Both the position numbers and the translations under genes were made by a program. The notes below the pieces were generated by a model. That model was not told the DNA's origin. It did no database searches and was given only the letters and a program-made list of their open reading frames with translations. Of a DNA stretch of 64,000 nucleotides, positions 51,938 to 61,745 are shown piece by piece. This DNA is from Defluviimonas salinarum (lineage in GTDB: Bacteria > Pseudomonadota > Alphaproteobacteria > Rhodobacterales > Rhodobacteraceae), in the NCBI RefSeq assembly GCF_026013545.1, contig NZ_JAPDOG010000019.1, positions 1 through 64,000 on the forward strand, read 5' to 3'. How positions within the stretch are numbered: position 1 is the first letter of the stretch; every line of letters begins with the position of its first letter.

Positions 51938-54297
51938 GCCAGTGTCCTTTCCATGATCTCATCTTCCGTCCCGGCGGTTCCCTTCGTCGGTGCCGCCGGA
52001 TGCCAGGCACCCATGACGCGGACTTCGAGCCCGCCCGCCCAGGGATCGAGCAGCGCGAAGGCCAGTGCCTTGTTCCCGAGGTGCCCCCATCCGCCCGAGG
52101 TCGTGCGGCCGACGATGCGCCCGGTCTCGTCGCGAACCGGCTCCGTCCCGTGCGGCATCGTGTCCGCGCCCTCGATCTGCAGATGGATGAGCTGTCGTGT
52201 CGTGCCGGGGGCGCCCTCGGCCATCGCGGGCGTCACCTCGACATTCAGTTCTTCCGGCCAGGCAGCTTCCGCGGCCTCCAGCCGGAGCGACTCGAGCGCC
52301 CGCGCCCCGATCAGCGCCGCGCCCTCTTCGAGAGCAAGGAAGACGTGGCGCAGCATGTCCGCGCGGACGTGGAGCCGGTAACCGGACCGCCCGAATGGAT
52401 CCGCGTGATGGACGCGGACTGGCGCATGGCCGATGGTGATCGTTCGCACGGCACCGCGCGGAAACGCCTCGTCGTCCAATGCCGCCGACGTTGCCTTCTG
52501 CAAATGTTGCCGCGCCGCCGGTCCCAACAGGAGCAGCGCCCCCTCTGCGGCAGTCAGGTTTTCGATCCACAGGTCGTTCCCGGATGGCGCGGACCGGTGA
52601 AGAGCGTCGAGAACCCGGCGCTCCGCCACCGCGGTCGCGTTCAGGACGAAGCCTTCATCGCCATCGCGGGCAACCGCGACCTCCGCCTCGATACCGCCAT
52701 TGGGAGCCAGCAAATAGCCCGATGACGCCTTGCCGGGCGCGGGCGGAGCGACAGACAGAACCCGGCCGAGAAGCGCCGCCGCCCCGGCGCCGGACACTCG
52801 GATTGCCGCGCCGTGGCTGACATCGGCCAGCGCCACGCCGGCTGTCGCGGCCCGGCACTCTGCGCCGACCGCGCTGTGCCAGTTCGGACGGTAGAAGGAA
52901 GGCTCGTCGACGGCGCCCTCCGGCGCGAACCAGTTCGGCCGCTCCCATCCGGCGACGGCGCCGAACCGCGCCCCGCGCGCGGCAAGGAGGTCGTGGATCG
53001 GCGAGGTGCGCAAATCGCGCGCCGCCGGCAGCTCCTCGCCGGGCTTCGGCAGGAGATAGGTGTGCTCATAGGCCTCCTCGACCTTGCGCGCGGACCATTC
53101 GCGCGTCGCCCATTCGCCGAAGCGGCGGGTGTCGCAGCAAGCCATGTCGACCGACGGCGCGCCTTCGAGGATCCACTCCGCCATCTGCCAGCCGATGCCC
53201 CCGGCGAGCGTGATGCCAAAGGGATTGCCTTCCGCCAGCCAGAGGTTCCTCGTCCCGAAGGCCGGGCCGACCGTCGGCAGGTCGTCGGGCGTGTAGGGCA
53301 TCGCGTAGTTGACGACACGGCGAACGCCCGCCGTGCCGAGCATCGGGACCCGTTCCACCGCGCGTTCGAGGTAGGGCAGGAGCTTTTCCATCTCGTCCGG
53401 GAAGGGCTCGGCCATGCCGGCAGGCGGCTCCGAGACGAACCGGGCCTCGCCGCGTCCGTCATAGGCGCCGACCAGAAGCGCGTCGCCCTCCTGCCGGCAG
53501 TAGAAGACATCCTCGGGGTCGCGCATCACCGGCATCTCCGGCAGACCCGCGCGCCGCCGTTCGGCAAGCTCCGTCAAAGGCTCGGTGACGAAGTACTGGT
53601 GCCGCACCGGCACGCATTGCGCTGTCAGCCCCAGCATCCCGGCGACGCTCTGGGCATGGTTGCCCGAGGCCGCCACGACATGGCGGGCGATGATCGTGCC
53701 CCGCGAGGTCTCCACCCGCCAGAAGCCGCCCGCCATCCGCGACAGCGCCGTCACCTCGCAGCCGCGCTGGATCCGGGCACCGCCCTGACGTGCCCCGGCG
53801 GCGAGACTCTGCGTCAGGTCGGCCGGGGCGATGTGGCCGTCCTGCGGATTGTAGAGCCCGCCGAGAACACCGTCGGTCGACATGAACGGCCAGAGCGTGC
53901 CGATCTCCTCCGGCGTCAGCAGGCGGGCCTCGGCACCAGTGGCCTCCGCCACACCCAAGTAACGCCTGAACTCGTCGAGCCGGCGGGAATGGGTGGCGAT
54001 CCGAAGGTTGCCGCAGGCATGGAAGCCCGGTGACATGCCGGTCTCGGCCTCGAGCCGGCCGTAGAGATCGACGCTGTACCGATTGAGCCGGCTGATGGTG
54101 GGGTTGAGCGCGTAGAGGATGACATGACCCGCCGCGAAGGCCGTCGCACCTGAGGCGAGTTCGTGCTTCTCGCACAGGACGACGTCGCGGCAGCCCTTCC
54201 GCGTCAGGTGAAAGGCGATGGAGCAGCCGACCGCGCCGCCGCCGATGATGAGAACCTCCGCCCTGTCCTGCACGATCCTACTCCGCATTCGCTTCAC
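51934..54297 (-). CDS. FAD oxidoreductase-GcvT fusion, dimethylglycine/sarcosine dehydrogenase-like
   Basis: 787 residues. The N-terminal D-amino-acid-oxidase-fold domain (about 12-380) carries VLIIGGGAVGCSIAFHLTRK; the linker and C-terminal aminomethyltransferase-like domain (about 430-775) holds VALADVSHGAAIRVSGAGAA and FGRSGYRLHV. Enzymes of this build oxidise N-methyl groups and pass the carbon to tetrahydrofolate. The histidine that anchors FAD in dimethylglycine dehydrogenase (TWHAAG) is Phe here (ATAFAAG), so the cofactor is probably non-covalent. Divergent from the LysR gene at 54382. Confidence 0.85.
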   Translation of the reverse strand: MKRMRSRIVQDRAEVLIIGGGAVGCSIAFHLTRKGCRDVVLCEKHELASGATAFAAGHVILYALNPTISRLNRYSVDLYGRLEAETGMSPGFHACGNLRIATHSRRLDEFRRYLGVAEATGAEARLLTPEEIGTLWPFMSTDGVLGGLYNPQDGHIAPADLTQSLAAGARQGGARIQRGCEVTALSRMAGGFWRVETSRGTIIARHVVAASGNHAQSVAGMLGLTAQCVPVRHQYFVTEPLTELAERRRAGLPEMPVMRDPEDVFYCRQEGDALLVGAYDGRGEARFVSEPPAGMAEPFPDEMEKLLPYLERAVERVPMLGTAGVRRVVNYAMPYTPDDLPTVGPAFGTRNLWLAEGNPFGITLAGGIGWQMAEWILEGAPSVDMACCDTRRFGEWATREWSARKVEEAYEHTYLLPKPGEELPAARDLRTSPIHDLLAARGARFGAVAGWERPNWFAPEGAVDEPSFYRPNWHSAVGAECRAATAGVALADVSHGAAIRVSGAGAAALLGRVLSVAPPAPGKASSGYLLAPNGGIEAEVAVARDGDEGFVLNATAVAERRVLDALHRSAPSGNDLWIENLTAAEGALLLLGPAARQHLQKATSAALDDEAFPRGAVRTITIGHAPVRVHHADPFGRSGYRLHVRADMLRHVFLALEEGAALIGARALESLRLEAAEAAWPEELNVEVTPAMAEGAPGTTRQLIHLQIEGADTMPHGTEPVRDETGRIVGRTTSGGWGHLGNKALAFALLDPWAGGLEVRVMGAWHPAAPTKGTAGTEDEIMERTLA

Positions 54298-54340
54298 GGC
54301 GGCAGGTTAGGAGCCTTCCCCGGCCGACGGATAACGGATA

Positions 54341-54357
54341 ATGCTCATGTTGGGCAT
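54341..54357. promoter_or_regulatory. LysR-type dyad in the divergent promoter
   Basis: ATGC-N9-GCAT within the 84-nt gap between the dehydrogenase gene (start 54297) and LysR (54382), next to a short direct repeat GGATAACGGATAA (54329-54341). Fits the T-N11-A pattern of LysR operators. Confidence 0.5.
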
Positions 54358-54381
54358 GAACCTGATTCATGGGGGATCTGA

Positions 54382-55299
54382 TTGACCCGTCGCCTTCCTC
54401 CGCTTTATCCGCTGCGCGCGTTCGAGGCCGCCGCGCGGCTGGGCAGCATCTCGGCGGCCGGGCGGGAACTGTCGCTCACCCAGAGCGCGGTCAGCCACGA
54501 GGTCAAGGCGCTCGAAACCTATTTCGGCACGGCACTGTTCCGGCGAACCCGTTCCGGCCTGGTGCTAACCCGGCACGGACAACGGGTCTTCGCGGTCGCG
54601 CAAAGCGCGTTTGCCGATCTCTCCGGCCTCGGCTGGGAAAGCGAGGGCCGGGATGTCGCCGGCACCGTGACAATCGCGGCGCCGCCGCTTTTCTGCGCGC
54701 ATTGGCTCCTGCCGCGGCTCGATCGGGTCGCCTGGGCGAATCCCGACGTCGCGTTTAGGATCCTGAACGTGACGGTAGACCGGCCGGAACTGCTCCGCGA
54801 GGTCGACATCGCAGTCGTTTGGGGCGAGCGCATGCCGACAGGTTGCGATGGCGTGACGCTCATGTCGGCGACCCAGATGCCGGTCGCGAGCCCGGCGTTG
54901 ATCGCGGGGGCCGGCGACGCGGAGCCGGAGGAGCTTCTCCGGCAGCATCGTATCCTGCACGAAGGCACCACGGACATGTGGCGGGGGTGGTGCGAGCGGG
55001 CGGGAGTGGACCTTGCGGGTACTCCGAGCGAATGGGTCTTCGATGATCCGGCATTGATGATCGAGGCTTGCACACGCGGCCACGGGATCGCGCTCGGCAC
55101 GCTGCCCCTGATCGAGGGCCTGCTTTCCGAGGGACGGCTCGTCGCGCTCTTCCGTCAAGCACTCCCCGCTCCGTTCCAGTATTTCCTGACGCGCCCGGAT
55201 CCGCCGCCCGCCGGCCGTGCCGCCAGCATCGTGTTCGATTGGCTGAAAACGTACGCACGCAGCGGCAAAGGTGGCCCGGCGCCCAACGGACGCACATAA
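54382..55299 (+). CDS. LysR-family regulator
   Basis: 305 residues from a TTG after GGGGGATC. N-terminus RLPPLYPLRAFEAAARLGSI; HTH ELSLTQSAVSHEVKALETYF; effector domain with TVTIAAPPLFCAHWLLPRLD. Divergent from the dehydrogenase/aldehyde dehydrogenase pair, the expected target. Downstream, 55300-55489 holds no gene. Confidence 0.87.
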   Translation: MTRRLPPLYPLRAFEAAARLGSISAAGRELSLTQSAVSHEVKALETYFGTALFRRTRSGLVLTRHGQRVFAVAQSAFADLSGLGWESEGRDVAGTVTIAAPPLFCAHWLLPRLDRVAWANPDVAFRILNVTVDRPELLREVDIAVVWGERMPTGCDGVTLMSATQMPVASPALIAGAGDAEPEELLRQHRILHEGTTDMWRGWCERAGVDLAGTPSEWVFDDPALMIEACTRGHGIALGTLPLIEGLLSEGRLVALFRQALPAPFQYFLTRPDPPPAGRAASIVFDWLKTYARSGKGGPAPNGRT

Positions 55300-55489
55300 T
55301 ATGCTGGCTGGCTGCCGAAAATGTCAGGAACGAAGAACGGTTTACCTGCCTACCGGGCTTGACGCCTCGATAGACTGCTGCGCCATTCCGCCCACGGTCG
55401 TGGCCTAGACGAAGGTTCCATCGATCTGCTTGCGGAGACATTGTTGCAGAACGCGTCGTCGGGATGAGCCGCACCCCTTCCCCGAGACC

Positions 55490-55790
55490 TTAGGCTACTC
55501 GTTCGACCTCGGCAGTGCCGAGTGCGTTGAAGCGGTTCATGAGGGTAATGCGGATGTGGAGTTCGGCGGTCTGGCGGTCGGGATATCGTGATGCGATCCT
55601 CTCGCCGAAGGATTTGAGACCACGCATCTTCGCCTCGATCCGACTTGGCTTGTGGTGACCGGCCCACCGCTTCCAGACCGCTCGCCTAACGCGTCGGGTA
55701 GCGCGCAGGATGTCGTTGCGCGCCTTTACGGCAGGTCAGTCCTCCTTCCGGAGGCGACCATTCCTGCGAATGGGGATGATGGAAGCGCGG
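55490..55790 (-). mobile_element. IS5-family transposase 3' relic
   Basis: The minus strand reads SIIPIRRNGRLRKED, a TGA, then AVKARNDILRATRR, AVWKRWAGHHKPSRIEAKMR, GLKSFGERIASRYPDRQTAE and ends MNRFNALGTAEVERVA at 55490. It is the catalytic C-terminal third of an IS5-type transposase with one in-frame stop and no 5' part. Confidence 0.75.
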
Positions 55791-55896
55791 TCGCGTTTCT
55801 AAGGCCATTGCGCTGCTTGCTTGGGACACAGTCCGAGTGGCGACCGGTGTTCGCGACGGCTATCATTGCTGGATATCTCACGGAAGGGGGCGCGTG

Positions 55897-57750
55897 ATGG
55901 GAGATGTCGCGGAAAGCTATCGCCAGGCGTTTAGGTTCTTGGCTCCGTTTCTTCTGACCCATATCGCCCTGCGTCTTGTGTCGGCCGCGATTGTCCTGCC
56001 GCTGATCGGGGTGCTCTTGGCGCTCACGCTGAAGTTCTCGGATCAAACAGCGCTGACCGATCAAGACATTGCCAGGTTTATCTTCACCCCTGCCGGAGCG
56101 GTCGGGGCGCTTCTGATCGGAAGCGCCGTCATCGCCGCGATGACACTCGACGTCGCGGTGATGACGGCCACGATCCGAAGCGGCGATCGGCGGCCGGCGG
56201 CGGCGCTGAGCGCCGGTGTCGCGTTCGCGGTCCGCTCCGCACCTGTACTCTTGGCTGTTGCCGCAGGGCTGTTGCTTCGGATCGTCGCGATGGCCATGCC
56301 GTTTCTCGCCGTCTGCGGTGTGCTCTACGTTAGATGGCTTTCCACCTACGACATCAACTATTACCTGACCTACCGGCCGCCCGAGTTCCTGACGGCAGTG
56401 GGGCTCATTGCGCTGGTCTTGGCGGCATTGACATTGGTGCTGCTCGACCGCCTGACCGGGTGGGCGCTGGTGCTGCAGAGGGTGCTTTTCGAAAGGAGCG
56501 GAACGAACGCGGCGTTCCGCGAGAGCCGCGCCTTGATGAAGGGGCGGCGGATCAAGCTGATCAAGATACTCGTGCTTTGGCTTGCCGTGCGCTTGACGGC
56601 GGGCGCGGCGATATCGGCTGCGACGGCATTCGCGCTTGCTTACGCACCGGCCCTCGGCCGCCAGAGCCTTGCCTCGGCGGCGATCGCTGTCCTGGTCTTT
56701 CTCGCGGCATCGCTTGCCGCTACCACTACGCTGAGCGCGTGGTCGAACGGGGCGCTGGCCAAGCTCCTGTTCGATCTCTACCGTCGCGTCAGCGACGGCC
56801 GGGCCTTCGACCGGGGTGAGAATGGCCCCTCGAGCGGAACCGGGCGATCGGCGGCATTGATGGTGGGCGGCTTCGCCACTATCGGCGTCCTTTCCCTTGG
56901 AAGCATCGGAACTGTTGTAGCTTTTTCCGAACGCATCAAGGCCGATGCAGACGTCGTCGTCATCGGCCATCGAGGGGCGGCGGCCTCACGGCCGGAAAAC
57001 AGCATGGCCTCGGTCCGGAAAGCGATCGAGGATGGCGCGGACTGGGTGGAGATCGACGTCCAGGAAAGCGCTGACGGCGAAGTCGTCGTCGCCCATGACA
57101 GCGATTTCATGAAGTCCGCCGGCAATCCGCTCAAAGTATGGGACGCGACGCTAAGGGATCTGGATCGGATCGACATCGGCAGCTGGTTCGACCCGGCCTA
57201 CTCAGACGAACGCACGCCTCTGCTGCGCGACGTTCTTCTGGCAGCGAAGGGTCGCTCGCGCGTCATCATCGAGCTCAAGTATTACGGGTATGACGTCGAC
57301 CTCGAGAACCGTGTGATCGCGGTGGTCGAGGAAACCGGCATGGCCGACAGCATCGCGACCATGTCGCTCAAATACCCCGCAGTGCAGAAGATGCGGGCTC
57401 TGCGCCCGGAATGGCGGACCGGCGTCCTCGCTGCGACCGCCATCGGCGACCTTTCCGGTCTCGACGGCGATTTCCTGGCCGTGAGCCTGACAATGGTCTC
57501 GCCATACCTGGTCCGGAGGGCTGAGAGCGCGGGCAAGGACGTATATGCATGGACCGTGAACGATGCCGCCACGATGTCGCGGATGATTTCCATGGGCGTC
57601 GGCGGGCTCATCACGGACGAACCGGAACTCGCGCGGCGCGTCATCGTCGAAAGGAACGCGTTGCCAACGATTGCCAGGCTGGCGCTCTGGATCAGCGACA
57701 GCTTCGGCGTGACTTTCGACCGCCTCGCCAACGAGGTGGTGGAGCAATGA
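55897..57750 (+). CDS. Membrane glycerophosphodiester phosphodiesterase
   Basis: 617 residues. About 15-350 is a multi-helix membrane domain of the kind fused to GDPD enzymes (hydrophobic runs with SAAIVLPLIGVLLALTLKFS, RVLFERSGTNAAFRESRALM). About 365-590 is the GDPD barrel with the catalytic pair and metal residues in VIGHRGAAASRPENS, EIDVQESADGEVVVAHDSDF and VIIELKYYG. It cleaves glycerophosphodiesters to glycerol-3-phosphate and an alcohol. AAGGGGG precedes the ATG at 55897. It overlaps the phospholipase-like gene by ATGA, so both probably act in one phospholipid-degrading route. Confidence 0.87.
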   Translation: MGDVAESYRQAFRFLAPFLLTHIALRLVSAAIVLPLIGVLLALTLKFSDQTALTDQDIARFIFTPAGAVGALLIGSAVIAAMTLDVAVMTATIRSGDRRPAAALSAGVAFAVRSAPVLLAVAAGLLLRIVAMAMPFLAVCGVLYVRWLSTYDINYYLTYRPPEFLTAVGLIALVLAALTLVLLDRLTGWALVLQRVLFERSGTNAAFRESRALMKGRRIKLIKILVLWLAVRLTAGAAISAATAFALAYAPALGRQSLASAAIAVLVFLAASLAATTTLSAWSNGALAKLLFDLYRRVSDGRAFDRGENGPSSGTGRSAALMVGGFATIGVLSLGSIGTVVAFSERIKADADVVVIGHRGAAASRPENSMASVRKAIEDGADWVEIDVQESADGEVVVAHDSDFMKSAGNPLKVWDATLRDLDRIDIGSWFDPAYSDERTPLLRDVLLAAKGRSRVIIELKYYGYDVDLENRVIAVVEETGMADSIATMSLKYPAVQKMRALRPEWRTGVLAATAIGDLSGLDGDFLAVSLTMVSPYLVRRAESAGKDVYAWTVNDAATMSRMISMGVGGLITDEPELARRVIVERNALPTIARLALWISDSFGVTFDRLANEVVEQ

Positions 57751-58292
57751 GGGCGACAGCATTGGCCGTCGCGCTGTTGGCCTTACCTGTCGCTGCCCAG
57801 GACGAGCCATCCACCTTTCTGCGCGCGCTCGAACTTCCGGCGCATCGTTCGCTCATGGCGAAAATCCGCGGCGCGAACCTCGCACCCTTCGAATCCGACG
57901 GCTGCAGCGGCGGCCTTTCGACATCGTGGCGGGTGGTGGCGGACCTCTTTCCGGACTTCGCCGACATGCACGACGACGCTCCGCCTTGGGAGGACTGTTG
58001 CGTCATTCACGACCGCGCCTACCACGATGCCGGCGGCGCGGCAGATGCCGAGGCAAGCTTCGAGGCGCGACTAGGCGCCGACGCGGCCCTGCGCGCCTGC
58101 GTGATCGCCAAGGGGCAGACGCGACGCGAGGAACTGGCCGAACGGTACAATGTTGCTCCGGACACGATCGACCGCGCCTACCTTGCGGTCGCCGAGGCGA
58201 TGTACAATGCGGTTCGCTTCGGTGGCCAGCCTTGTCTCAACTTGCCCTGGCGGTGGGGATTTGGCTACCCGAAATGCGTGGCTGGCTTCTAA
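57747..58292 (+). CDS. Secreted phospholipase A2-like protein
   Basis: 181 residues. The signal peptide is MRATALAVALLALPVAAQ. The mature protein carries a calcium-loop-like DGCSGG (51-56) and the catalytic-helix motif WEDCCVIHDRAYHDAGG with Cys84, Cys85, His88 and Asp89, as in phospholipase A2 (CCxxHDxxY). Additional cysteines near 119, 165 and 176 could form disulfides. It would release fatty acids from phospholipids in the periplasm or outside. Translation is coupled to the phosphodiesterase gene. Confidence 0.78.
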   Translation: MRATALAVALLALPVAAQDEPSTFLRALELPAHRSLMAKIRGANLAPFESDGCSGGLSTSWRVVADLFPDFADMHDDAPPWEDCCVIHDRAYHDAGGAADAEASFEARLGADAALRACVIAKGQTRREELAERYNVAPDTIDRAYLAVAEAMYNAVRFGGQPCLNLPWRWGFGYPKCVAGF

Positions 58293-58319
58293 TCCGCCAA
58301 GCCGGGCGGCGCGGCGGAT
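58292..58319 (+). terminator. Stem-loop at the phospholipase gene end
   Basis: ATCCGCC (58292-58298) pairs with GGCGGAT (58313-58319) around a 14-nt loop. The left arm begins in the stop codon. No clear T-run. Confidence 0.4.
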
Positions 58320-58324
58320 GCTTA

Positions 58325-58500
58325 CGCTGGACCCGATCTGGCGAAGCTGTGTTGCAGGTTCACGAGACCGATGTCTCGGGCCGCGCGGGCCGCGCAAGAA
58401 GCTGACAAGGGACCAGGCGCTGGCCTTCTTCGGCCAGCTTCCACGTCGGTTGTCGCCATGAAAGCCAGGGGTGACGTGCATTCATGAGGCCGCGTATATG
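58325..58500 (+). mobile_element. IS110-family scrap
   Basis: Frame-broken text LDPIWRSCV... / VLQVHETDVSGRAGRA then KKLTRDQALAFFGQLP and VAMKARGDVHS matches the N-terminal region of IS110 transposases (FQVHxVDxxGR, LxFFxxLPP). It lies between the convergent phospholipase and efflux genes. Confidence 0.55.
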
Positions 58501-58571
58501 GGCGCCAAACGGGGGTGACCTGTCGAAGGAAGATCGTACAGACCGAATATCAATTGGCCGGAAGATGGAAG

Positions 58572-58595
58572 GGCGCAAGCGCAGGCCCTTGCGCC
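58572..58595 (-). terminator. Terminator of the efflux operon
   Basis: GGCGCAAG and CTTGCGCC form a perfect 8-bp stem with an 8-nt loop, 15 nt past the RND gene stop at 58611; on the minus strand it is followed by the pyrimidine-rich CTTCCATCTTCC. Confidence 0.55.
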
Positions 58596-58610
58596 TTTCG
58601 CCCAGGTTGA

Positions 58611-61600
58611 TCACCCTGCGGCCTTGCTGGATCGCAACCGCGCTATCCGTTCCCGCAAGCTTTGGAACACCACGTAGAGCGCTGGAATCACGAATATTCC
58701 AACCACAGCCGCAGCGAGCATCCCGCCCGCCACGCCGGTTCCGACCGACCGGCGCGAGATCATCGAAGCCCCTGTCGCTGTCACCAGCGGGATGAGTCCG
58801 GCGATGAAGGCGAGGCTGGTCATCATCACCGCCCGGAAGCGTTCCCTCGCGCCTTCGATGGCGGCATCTGTCACCGCCATCCCCTCCTCGCGCCGCGCCT
58901 TGGAAAACTCCACGATCAGGATGGCGTTCTTGGCCGCCAGAGCGACCAGAACGACAAGGCCGATCTGGGCGTAGATGTTGAAAGGCAGGCCGACAAGCCA
59001 GACTGACCCCATTGTGCCCGCCACGCCGAAGGCGACGGAAAGCATCACCGGCACCGGTATCGTCCAGCTTTCATAAAGTGCCACCAGGAAGAGATACGCA
59101 AACAGAAGCGCGAGCATCAGGATCTGGGCGGTCTGGCCAGAGGCTTCCTTTTCCTGAAGCGCCGTGCCCGTCCATTCGTAGCCGTAGCCGTCGGGCAGCG
59201 TCGTTGCCGCCACCTCCTCCATCGAAGCGATCGCCTGTCCCGAGGATTTGCCCTCTGCCGGGTTGCCCATGACGGTTGCGGATCGCGTGTTGTTGTAGCG
59301 TTGAAGAAGCGATGGACCGACTGTGAATTCCGGTGTCGCAACCGCGCCCATGGCGACCATCTCGCCACTGCGCGAACGGACATGGATTCGCGCGATGTTG
59401 TCGACGGAACTGCGGTCGACCTCGCGCCCCGTGAGCTGGACCTGCCAGGCCCGCCCGAACAGGTTGAAGTCGTTGATATAGGCCGAGCCCAGGATCGATT
59501 GGAGCGTGCCGAACACGTCCGAAAGCGAGACGCCGAGCGCATAGAGCCGGTCGCGGTCGACGTTAAGGAAGACCTGCGGCGTCGAGGTCGAGAAGGTCGT
59601 GTTGACCCCGCCCAAGCCTTCGTTCTGGTTCGCCGCGACGGTCAGCCCGCGCGCGGTTTCGGCAAGTTCCACCGGGTCGCGGCCCTGCCGGTCCAGAAGC
59701 TGGAACTCGAAGCCGGATCCGGTTCCAAGGCCGGAGATCGGCGGCAGGTTGAAGGGCAGGACCTGCGCCTCCCTCAGCGCGGTACCACTGATGAAAGTCT
59801 GCCGGATCGCGGCGAAGACGGATTTCGTCAGCGCCTCGCGCTCGGCGAAGGGTTCCATCGTCACCAGGGTAAAGCCAGCGTTGGATTTCGCCAGCCCGTC
59901 GATGATCGAGAAGCCCGAAAGGCTCGTCACGCTCTGGACACCGGGAAGGTCCTTGACGATCTCGTAGACCTGACGCTGCGCCTCGACCGTCCGGTTGACC
60001 GAGGCGGCATCCGGCAGGCGCGTCTCGATCATGAAGTAGCCCTGATCTTCCGCCGGCAGGAAACCCGTCGGAACGACCTTGAACAGGAACCCTGTCAGGG
60101 CAACGGCCCCGGCGAGAAGCAGGACGCCAAGCACGGCGCGCCGCGCGATGGCGCCTGCAACGCGGCCGTAACCGTCGCGCGCCTTGTCGATCCCGCGTGA
60201 AATCATGCCCATCACGCCCTTCTTCGGCCCGTGGTGCGGCGACAGGATGATGGCGCAAAGCGCGGGCGACAGCGTCAGCGCATTGATCGCAGAAATCACC
60301 ATGGAGACCGAAACGGTCACCGCGAACTGCTGGTAGAGCTGGCCCGAGATGCCCGGAATGAACGCGACGGGCACGAAGACCGACAGAAGGACGAGCGTGA
60401 TCGCTACGATGGCGCCGGTGATTTCGCCCATCGCGGCCCGCGCGGCTTCGGTAGGGGACATGCCCGGATTGGCGGCCATCTTGGCCTCCACCGCCTCCAC
60501 CACGACAATGGCGTCGTCCACCACGATCCCGATCGCAAGAACCATGGCCAGCAGCGAGATCGTGTTGATCGTGAAGCCGAACGCCTGCAGCGCCGCGAAG
60601 GTGCCCACGAGCGCGACCGGGACCGCAACGATGGGAATAATCGTCGCGCGCAGGCTGCCGAGGAAGACGAAGACCACGATGACCACGAGCACGAAGGCTT
60701 CGATCAGCGTGTGCTCGACCTCCGCGATGCTCTCCTCGACGAAGACCGAGTTGTCGCCGACGACTTCAAAGCTCACGCCCTGCGGGAAGGTCGCGCTCAA
60801 CTCCTCCATGACGTGTTTTGCGCCTTCGGCCGCGGCAAGGGAGTTCGAGCCGGGCGCGAGGTAGAGCCCGATCAGCGTGGCGGGCGCGCCGTTGAACGTG
60901 GTCTGCACGTCGGAATTGCGTTCGCCCAGCCGAACCTCCGCGACGTCGCCAATCGTCACGACCGAGCCATCGGGGTTGGACCGGACGATGATGCGGGCGA
61001 ACTCCTCTGGATCGGAGAGCCGCCCCTGCGTCTCGATATTGAGTTGCAGGCCGGGGTCGTCAACCATAGGCTGCGCGCCGATCCGGCCCAGCGCCGCTTG
61101 CAGGTTCTGCGCCTTCAGCGCCGCCGACACGTCGGACGGCGTCATCCCCAGCGCGGTCAGACGGTTGGCGTCAAGGATGACCCGCATCGCGAATTCGTTC
61201 GAAGAAAAGATGCTGGCGTCACCGATGCCCGGAACACGCTTCAGCGCGTCCAGGAGGTATATCCGGGCGAAGTTGGTCTGCGTCGCCGCGTCGACCGATG
61301 CGTCGGGCGAATAGAGCGCGAAAGCGACAAGCAGTGCGGTCGACTTCTTGGCGACCTTGACGCCGGTCTGGCGCACCTCCTGCGGCAGCAGGGGTTCGGC
61401 CAGCGCCACGCGGTTCTGGACGTTGACCGTGGCGATGTCGGGATCTGTTCCGACCGCGAAGGTGACACTCAGCGAATAACTTCCATCCGCGCCGGATGTC
61501 GACTTCATGTAGATCGAGTCTTCGACGCCGATGACCTTGTCCTCGATCACCTGGGCGACGGTCTGCTCTGTCACCGCGGCCCCGGCGCCGGGGTAGACCG

Positions 61601-61742
61601 CGGTGACCGACACCTGGGGCGGCACGATGTCGGGAAACTGTTCGACCGGCATGGACCGCATCGCGATCAGGCCAGCCAGGAAAAGCACGATGGAAATGAC
61701 GGCCGCGAGCCGCGGGCGGGAAATAAAGACGTCGGAGATCAT
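58611..61742 (-). CDS. RND-family multidrug efflux pump (inner-membrane subunit)
   Basis: 1043 residues, the AcrB/MexF size. The N-terminus is [20 protein letters not shown]. The proton-relay aspartates lie in the fourth helix ([20 protein letters not shown]), duplicated halves are visible, and the docking-domain text is [20 protein letters not shown]. It expels drugs or other amphiphiles with proton influx, with the adaptor encoded 3 nt upstream and an outer-membrane channel encoded elsewhere. No regulator is adjacent. Confidence 0.93.
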   Translation of the reverse strand: MISDVFISRPRLAAVISIVLFLAGLIAMRSMPVEQFPDIVPPQVSVTAVYPGAGAAVTEQTVAQVIEDKVIGVEDSIYMKSTSGADGSYSLSVTFAVGTDPDIATVNVQNRVALAEPLLPQEVRQTGVKVAKKSTALLVAFALYSPDASVDAATQTNFARIYLLDALKRVPGIGDASIFSSNEFAMRVILDANRLTALGMTPSDVSAALKAQNLQAALGRIGAQPMVDDPGLQLNIETQGRLSDPEEFARIIVRSNPDGSVVTIGDVAEVRLGERNSDVQTTFNGAPATLIGLYLAPGSNSLAAAEGAKHVMEELSATFPQGVSFEVVGDNSVFVEESIAEVEHTLIEAFVLVVIVVFVFLGSLRATIIPIVAVPVALVGTFAALQAFGFTINTISLLAMVLAIGIVVDDAIVVVEAVEAKMAANPGMSPTEAARAAMGEITGAIVAITLVLLSVFVPVAFIPGISGQLYQQFAVTVSVSMVISAINALTLSPALCAIILSPHHGPKKGVMGMISRGIDKARDGYGRVAGAIARRAVLGVLLLAGAVALTGFLFKVVPTGFLPAEDQGYFMIETRLPDAASVNRTVEAQRQVYEIVKDLPGVQSVTSLSGFSIIDGLAKSNAGFTLVTMEPFAEREALTKSVFAAIRQTFISGTALREAQVLPFNLPPISGLGTGSGFEFQLLDRQGRDPVELAETARGLTVAANQNEGLGGVNTTFSTSTPQVFLNVDRDRLYALGVSLSDVFGTLQSILGSAYINDFNLFGRAWQVQLTGREVDRSSVDNIARIHVRSRSGEMVAMGAVATPEFTVGPSLLQRYNNTRSATVMGNPAEGKSSGQAIASMEEVAATTLPDGYGYEWTGTALQEKEASGQTAQILMLALLFAYLFLVALYESWTIPVPVMLSVAFGVAGTMGSVWLVGLPFNIYAQIGLVVLVALAAKNAILIVEFSKARREEGMAVTDAAIEGARERFRAVMMTSLAFIAGLIPLVTATGASMISRRSVGTGVAGGMLAAAVVGIFVIPALYVVFQSLRERIARLRSSKAAG

Positions 61743-61745
61743 AGC

